DNA of 64,000 nt from Marinobacter sediminum (lineage in GTDB: Bacteria > Pseudomonadota > Gammaproteobacteria > Pseudomonadales > Oleiphilaceae), in contig NZ_JAGTWY010000001.1 in the NCBI RefSeq assembly GCF_023657445.1, forward strand, positions 1,984,001-2,048,000, written 5' to 3'. The notes beneath the pieces are model-generated. The model saw only the letters and a program-made list of their open reading frames with translations. It had not been told where the DNA came from and searched no databases. Positions 58,643 to 64,000 of this stretch are shown piece after piece. The first letter of the stretch is position 1. Every line of letters begins with the position of its first letter. The position numbers and the translations under genes are program-made.

Positions 58643-59635
58643 ATGGCTAACTTTGACTGGCGAAAACACTTCCAACCACTATTGCAGGAGCTTTCAGAGA
58701 CCGGACAAGACAGCTGGTCGGACCGGCTCCGTGAGCAGCTCACCCACCGTTTCGACGACAACCCTCATGGTGACCTTGATCGCTGGCTGTCAGCTCTGGG
58801 CGCCCTGCCCGAGGTAGCACCGGTCAATGCTGACCTTAATACCGCTGCCATAACACTGAGCACTTCCAATCCGCTACCGGAAAACAAGCTAGCGCAGCTG
58901 GAAATGGCGCTCCGGGGCTTGATGCCATGGCGCAAAGGTCCCTTTGACTTCTTCGGAACCTACATAGACACCGAATGGCACTCTGACTGGAAGTGGGACC
59001 GGGTATCTCCGTTTCTTGCCGACCTGTCTGGTCGCCGAATCCTGGACGTAGGATGCGGGTCCGGATATCACTGCTGGCGCATGCTGGGCGAGGGCGCAGG
59101 ACGGGTCATTGGTATCGACCCGGGTCTGCTCTTTATGTTTCAGTTCCTGAGTGTCAAACACTATCTTGGCGACGTTCCGGTCGACCTCCTGCCCGTAAAA
59201 ATGGAAGACCTGCCAGGGAATTTGGAGGCTTTCGATACCACCTTCTCCATGGGGGTGCTCTACCATCGCCGATCGCCCCTTGATCACCTGCTGGAGCTAA
59301 AAGGCACCCTGCGCCGAGGCGGCGAACTGGTGCTGGAAACTCTGGTCGTGGACGGACCTGAAGGCTACAGCCTGATGCCGGAAGACCGCTACGGGCAGAT
59401 GCGCAACGTCTGGTTTCTCCCCAGCTGTGACACCCTGATTCGCTGGCTGGAACGGACCGGCTTCCGCAATGCGCGAGTGGTGGACGTCACCGACACCACC
59501 ACAGCTGAGCAACGCAGTACGGACTGGATGCGCTTCAACTCACTTCAGGATTTTCTGGATCCGGCCGATCCCGCCCGGACAATTGAAGGCTACCCTGGCC
59601 CGAAGCGAGCGACGATCATTGCCGAGAAACCCTGA
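58643..59635 (+). CDS. cmoB: tRNA U34 carboxymethyltransferase CmoB
   Basis: 330-residue enzyme that transfers the carboxymethyl group of carboxy-SAM to ho5U34, giving cmo5U. LRGLMPWRKGPFDFFGTYID, WRSDWKWDR-like HSDWKWDRVSP, the SAM-fold RILDVGCGSGYHCWRMLGEG and FSMGVLYHRRSPLDHL are CmoB signatures; the C-terminal LEGYPAPKRA-like EGYPGPKRATIIAEKP closes it. ATG 58643 lies 16 bases after cmoA. A bidirectional terminator follows. Confidence 0.96.
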   Translation: MANFDWRKHFQPLLQELSETGQDSWSDRLREQLTHRFDDNPHGDLDRWLSALGALPEVAPVNADLNTAAITLSTSNPLPENKLAQLEMALRGLMPWRKGPFDFFGTYIDTEWHSDWKWDRVSPFLADLSGRRILDVGCGSGYHCWRMLGEGAGRVIGIDPGLLFMFQFLSVKHYLGDVPVDLLPVKMEDLPGNLEAFDTTFSMGVLYHRRSPLDHLLELKGTLRRGGELVLETLVVDGPEGYSLMPEDRYGQMRNVWFLPSCDTLIRWLERTGFRNARVVDVTDTTTAEQRSTDWMRFNSLQDFLDPADPARTIEGYPGPKRATIIAEKP

Positions 59636-59640
59636 GCACA

Positions 59641-59681
59641 AAAAAGCCGCCGTGCAGATTTCTGCAGGGCGGCTTTTTTTG
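59641..59681. terminator. Bidirectional terminator between cmoB and purA
   Basis: A run of A, then stem GCCGCC-G-TGCAG / CTGCA-G-GGCGGC (59647-59658 with 59663-59674, one mismatch, loop ATTT), then seven T (59675-59681). It is symmetric and serves both convergent genes. Confidence 0.92.
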
Positions 59682-59691
59682 ACCGTACCGA

Positions 59692-60996
<1,305 letters not shown>

Positions 60997-61071
60997 TCAG
61001 TGCGGCTGCCCCGGAGGACAGGCGTTTCGCATATTTACCTGTAAGTGAGTTCACCGATGTCCCGGTGGACC

Positions 61072-62253
61072 TCAGTTCAGCTTCTCAACGACCCACTGGC
61101 CGCCCTGTTTGACCAGTTTCCGATCGCAGCCTCTGGCCGCCGGATCAAAACCTTCATCCTCCGGTAGAGCCCGGATGACTGTTTCAGTCATTCGCAGACC
61201 GGAGATCACCCCTTCCAACGCAGGATCAGAATCAGCCGGCGCCCAGACCGCCCCGGCGCGCCTCTGGACCCTCTCGCCCAGTGACACCAGCGAACGGATA
61301 TCAAGACTGAAACCGGTCGCCGGTCGAGCCCTGCCAAAATCACTACCTATGGCGTCGTAGCGTCCACCTTTGGCGACCGAGTCACCATGACCCGGCACAT
61401 AGGCAGCAAACACCAGACCGGTATGGTAGTTGTAACCCCTGAGCTCACAGAAATCGAAACCGAAACTCACTTCCGGGAAATCCCTTGCGAGCATGTCGGA
61501 AACACGACCCAGCTTCTCGAGAGCTGCATCAAGATTTTCCGAGGCGCCCTGAAGAATACGACGTGCCGTCACGAGAGCTTCCGGGCCGCCACTGACCCGT
61601 GCCAACTCCCTCAGACGAGCGCCAGCGGAATTCGCGGGGCACTCACCCAGCAACTCATCCAGCTCAGGGACCGATTTACGAGCCATGGCATCAAAAATCG
61701 CGGCTTCGGTATCGCGGTCGAATTCACCCGCACCGATCAGGCTCTCGTAGATAGAAACATGAGCAAGGTCCAGATGAATTTTTGGCAGGCCTGCCACACG
61801 AAGCATCTCCAGCATGAGGCTGATTACTTCCATATCCGCAGATTCGGATTCGCTGCCAAACAACTCACAACCGGCCTGGATCGGTGTCCGGCCAGTCAGC
61901 ATGTGCCGGGGACGGGTATGCAGAACATGACCGGCATAGCAGAGCCGGGTGATACCTTCCTGACTGAGCGTATGGGCGTCAATTCGAGCCGCCTGGGGGG
62001 TCATATCCGCGCGAACACCCATCATTCGGCCAGTCAACTGATCAGTCAGCTTGAACGTCTGCAGCTCCAGATCGTTGCCCGTACCGGTAAACAGTGACTC
62101 GAGGTATTCGATCAGCGGTGGGATTACCAGCTGGTAGCCCCAGCGCTGGCAGGTATCCATTACATCCCGGCGCAGGGATTCGATCCGTCCGGCCAGAGGC
62201 GGCAGAATGTCCTCTACCCCGTCCGGCAGTAACCAGCGATCAGATACTGTCAT
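61072..62253 (-). CDS. hisZ: ATP phosphoribosyltransferase regulatory subunit
   Basis: 393-residue histidyl-tRNA-synthetase-like protein without tRNA-charging function; it binds short-form HisG and gives feedback control by histidine. The class II core is visible (WLLPDGVEDILPPLAGRIES, TGRMMGVRADMTPQAARIDA, GCELFGSESESADMEVI, VAKGGRYDAIGSDFGRARPA). It lacks the anticodon-binding domain. The presence of this gene and of a short-form hisG at the left edge implies the hetero-octameric HisG-HisZ enzyme. Confidence 0.95.
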   Translation of the reverse strand: MTVSDRWLLPDGVEDILPPLAGRIESLRRDVMDTCQRWGYQLVIPPLIEYLESLFTGTGNDLELQTFKLTDQLTGRMMGVRADMTPQAARIDAHTLSQEGITRLCYAGHVLHTRPRHMLTGRTPIQAGCELFGSESESADMEVISLMLEMLRVAGLPKIHLDLAHVSIYESLIGAGEFDRDTEAAIFDAMARKSVPELDELLGECPANSAGARLRELARVSGGPEALVTARRILQGASENLDAALEKLGRVSDMLARDFPEVSFGFDFCELRGYNYHTGLVFAAYVPGHGDSVAKGGRYDAIGSDFGRARPATGFSLDIRSLVSLGERVQRRAGAVWAPADSDPALEGVISGLRMTETVIRALPEDEGFDPAARGCDRKLVKQGGQWVVEKLN

Positions 62254-62386
62254 GAGATTACGTTGTCCGTCAGGCCCGCTCCGGCAACAATTGCCGCGGG
62301 GATTACACAGGATTTAGGGCGAATGCCGGGAAAGGAAAAAACCCGGAACAAAACCGCCAGAATTTTACACGGTTGGCCGGCACAAA

Positions 62387-62416
62387 AAAACCGGAATACC
62401 GAGGTATTCCGGTTTT
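62387..62416 (-). terminator. Terminator after hflC
   Basis: Stem CCGGAATAC / GTATTCCGG (62391-62399 with 62404-62412), loop CGAG, flanked by AAAA and TTTT that extend the pairing. On the minus strand it is followed by a T run (complement of the seven A at 62384-62390). It separates hflKC from hisZ-purA. Confidence 0.88.
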
Positions 62417-62435
62417 CGACTCCCGGTTTAGGGCT

Positions 62436-63311
62436 TTAGCGAGGGCCCTGGGGATCCTTCAGGAATTTCATGAAGTCACTTTTGGAGTCAATGACCATGA
62501 TATCGTCCTTGCTCGAAAAGGTATTCCGATAGGCCTCAAGACTCCTGTAGAAGCTGTAAAACTCGGCGTTAGAGCCATAGGCGTTTGCATAGATTTCAGC
62601 CGCCTGGCCGTCGCCCTCACCCCGGGTTTCCTCGGATTCCGCAAACGCCTCTGCCAGAACAACCGTGCGCTGGCGATCGGCGTCGGCACGAATACCCTCG
62701 GCCAGCTCCTTGCCGCGTGAGCGGAATTCCTGAGCGAGCTTTTCGCGCTCTGTGGCCATACGGCGATACACATTTTCACTAACCTGGCCAGGAAATTCTA
62801 TCGCTTTAACCCGCACGTCGAGCACTTCGATACCAAATTCCTTCACGGATGTTTCGTTAACGCGGTCCCGCAAGGTATGCATCAGCTCATCCCGCTGACC
62901 CGATACCACTTCGTGCATGGTCCGGATACCGAACTCATCCCGCAGACCATTATCCACGCGGGACAAGAGCAGCGACTGGGCACGGAACTCGTCGCCACCG
63001 GTTGCCCGGTAGAACTGATCCACATTGAGAATCTTCCAGGCAATGTAGGAGTCCACGTCCAGCGGTTTCTTCTCGACCGTCAGATACTGGCGGGAAGGAA
63101 GGTCCATGGTCAGTACCCGGATATCAAACTCCCGGACCTGATCAATCACCGGAACCTTGAAATGAATACCCGCCTGAATATCCGTTTCCACCAGCTCCCC
63201 GAACCGGAGCATCACGCCCCGATGAGTTTCGGGGATGATATACACACTGGATAAAACCAGCAGGACGACAATGAGGGCGCCTGCAAGGCCCACGACACCT
63301 TTAGGTCCCAT
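62436..63311 (-). CDS. hflC: HflC, SPFH-domain regulator of FtsH
   Basis: 291-residue membrane protein that with HflK forms a cage around FtsH and modulates its proteolysis. One N-terminal transmembrane helix (about 5-25, GVVGLAGALIVVLLVLSSVY), then the SPFH/Band 7 domain (ETHRGVMLRFGELVETDIQA, VKAIEFPGQVSENVYRRMAT) and a coiled-coil tail (GKELAEGIRADADRQRTVVL). Starts two bases after hflK. Confidence 0.96.
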   Translation of the reverse strand: MGPKGVVGLAGALIVVLLVLSSVYIIPETHRGVMLRFGELVETDIQAGIHFKVPVIDQVREFDIRVLTMDLPSRQYLTVEKKPLDVDSYIAWKILNVDQFYRATGGDEFRAQSLLLSRVDNGLRDEFGIRTMHEVVSGQRDELMHTLRDRVNETSVKEFGIEVLDVRVKAIEFPGQVSENVYRRMATEREKLAQEFRSRGKELAEGIRADADRQRTVVLAEAFAESEETRGEGDGQAAEIYANAYGSNAEFYSFYRSLEAYRNTFSSKDDIMVIDSKSDFMKFLKDPQGPR

Positions 63312-63313
63312 AA

Positions 63314-64000
63314 TTATCTGCTCCTCCGTACGTTAGTGTCCTGCCTGGAGCGAAGCTCCTGCAGTACCCGGTCTGTCAGCGCCTGAATATCGGTCTGATC
63401 ATTACTGGTGCCAGTAGACCTGCCAGAAGAACGAGGCAAGGATCCCTGGGTCAGACGATCCAGCGGAAGGTACATCATATTGCCGCTGCTTTCGGTATCC
63501 ACCAGGATTTTGCTGCTGTTGGACAGCACCGTCTCAAGCGTCTGCAGATACATGCGCTCACGGGTGACTATGGGAGCGTTCTGGTAGACCGCCAGCAACT
63601 GCAGGAAGCGGGAGGTTTCACCACGGGCACGCTCAATGACCTGCTGCTTGTAGGCGCTGGCTTCCTCAATCATGCGCTGAGCCTGACCACGAGCCTCCGG
63701 AACCACCTTGTTACGATAGGTTTCGGCTTCCTCTTTGACCTGCTGTTCATCTTCACGGGCACGCTGGACTTCCCGGAATGCATCCTGAACCGCAGGAGGC
63801 GGCTGGGTGCTTTCAACGTTAACCCGGACAATTTCCAGGCCAGTACCATACTCGACGAGGAAGCTCTGGAGCCGCTGTTCTACGCGGACCGCCAGCTCTG
63901 CACGACCTTCTGTCAGCACGTCGTCCAGGGAGGAACTACCTACCTCGTGACGCAGGGCGCTGTCGGTTGCAAAGGCCAGGGCCTGGTTTGAGTCACGAAC
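63314..64000 (-). CDS. hflK: HflK, SPFH-domain regulator of FtsH (3' part)
   Basis: C-terminal 228 codons; the gene runs off the right edge of the window and the N-terminal membrane helix is not seen. Visible are the end of the Band 7 domain (DSALRHEVGSSSLDDVLTEG, then GLEIVRVNVESTQPPPAVQD), the coiled-coil AREDEQQVKEEAETYRNKVV and the tail with SSKILVDTESSGNMMYLPL. The stop TAA lies two bases before the hflC start. Confidence 0.95.
   Translation of the reverse strand, partial: VRDSNQALAFATDSALRHEVGSSSLDDVLTEGRAELAVRVEQRLQSFLVEYGTGLEIVRVNVESTQPPPAVQDAFREVQRAREDEQQVKEEAETYRNKVVPEARGQAQRMIEEASAYKQQVIERARGETSRFLQLLAVYQNAPIVTRERMYLQTLETVLSNSSKILVDTESSGNMMYLPLDRLTQGSLPRSSGRSTGTSNDQTDIQALTDRVLQELRSRQDTNVRRSR

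Overview
The window is a chromosomal stretch of a gammaproteobacterium. Gene content, gene order, moderately high GC and the product sequences look most like Marinobacter or a close relative. That assignment rests on family resemblance and synteny, not on a database search. Nearly all of it is core housekeeping DNA. I see no rRNA, tRNA, CRISPR array, insertion sequence, integrase or prophage.

Layout. 1-5.1 kb (minus strand): start of hisG, murA, a BolA-family gene (ibaG) and the complete mlaFEDCB phospholipid-transport operon. 5.3-12.6 kb (plus): kdsD-kdsC-lptC-lptA-lptB-rpoN-hpf-ptsN-rapZ-ptsO, which couples Kdo and LPS export to sigma-54 and the nitrogen PTS. 12.7-14.6 kb: mgtE and yjgA/darP. 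14.6-23.8 kb (minus): mreB-mreC-mreD-maf-rng-yhdP-nitrilase, a cell-shape and envelope operon. 24.2-27.4 kb (plus): gatCAB, followed by a dead rimO fragment. 28-32.4 kb: a PilZ protein, cysDN and ndpA/yejK. 32.5-33.3 kb: trmH (minus). 33.5-43.6 kb: miaB-phoH(ybeZ)-ybeY-corC-lnt, a zinc-ribbon gene on the other strand, then leuS-lptE-holA. 43.7-48.7 kb: a small helical protein, an endonuclease I-like secreted nuclease and two paralogous acyl-CoA dehydrogenases. 49-50 kb: a HEAAH-motif SprA-like protein and a tiny flagellar-rod-like protein. 50-54 kb: bioBFCD, with comF divergent. 54.7-59.6 kb: an FAD oxidoreductase, a membrane-anchored unknown, srkA, another unknown, and cmoA-cmoB. 59.7-64 kb (minus): purA, hisZ, hflC and partial hflK. 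HisZ and the short-form HisG at the other end of the window would form one enzyme.

No wholly new gene system is evident. The points most worth a second look are: (1) mreC appears to start at AUU, because the first ATG/GTG/TTG would remove its membrane anchor; (2) a long palindromic element folding as a three-way junction sits inside the biotin operon between bioB and bioF; (3) two BirA-type operators frame a good sigma-70 promoter between bioB and comF; (4) CysN carries a shrunken C-terminal APS-kinase-like domain without a P-loop; (5) a rimO fragment with an internal stop lies behind gatB; (6) two abutting PsrA-like half-site pairs overlap an acyl-CoA dehydrogenase promoter; (7) an 81-residue protein seems to contain only the two terminal helices of flagellar rod/hook proteins.
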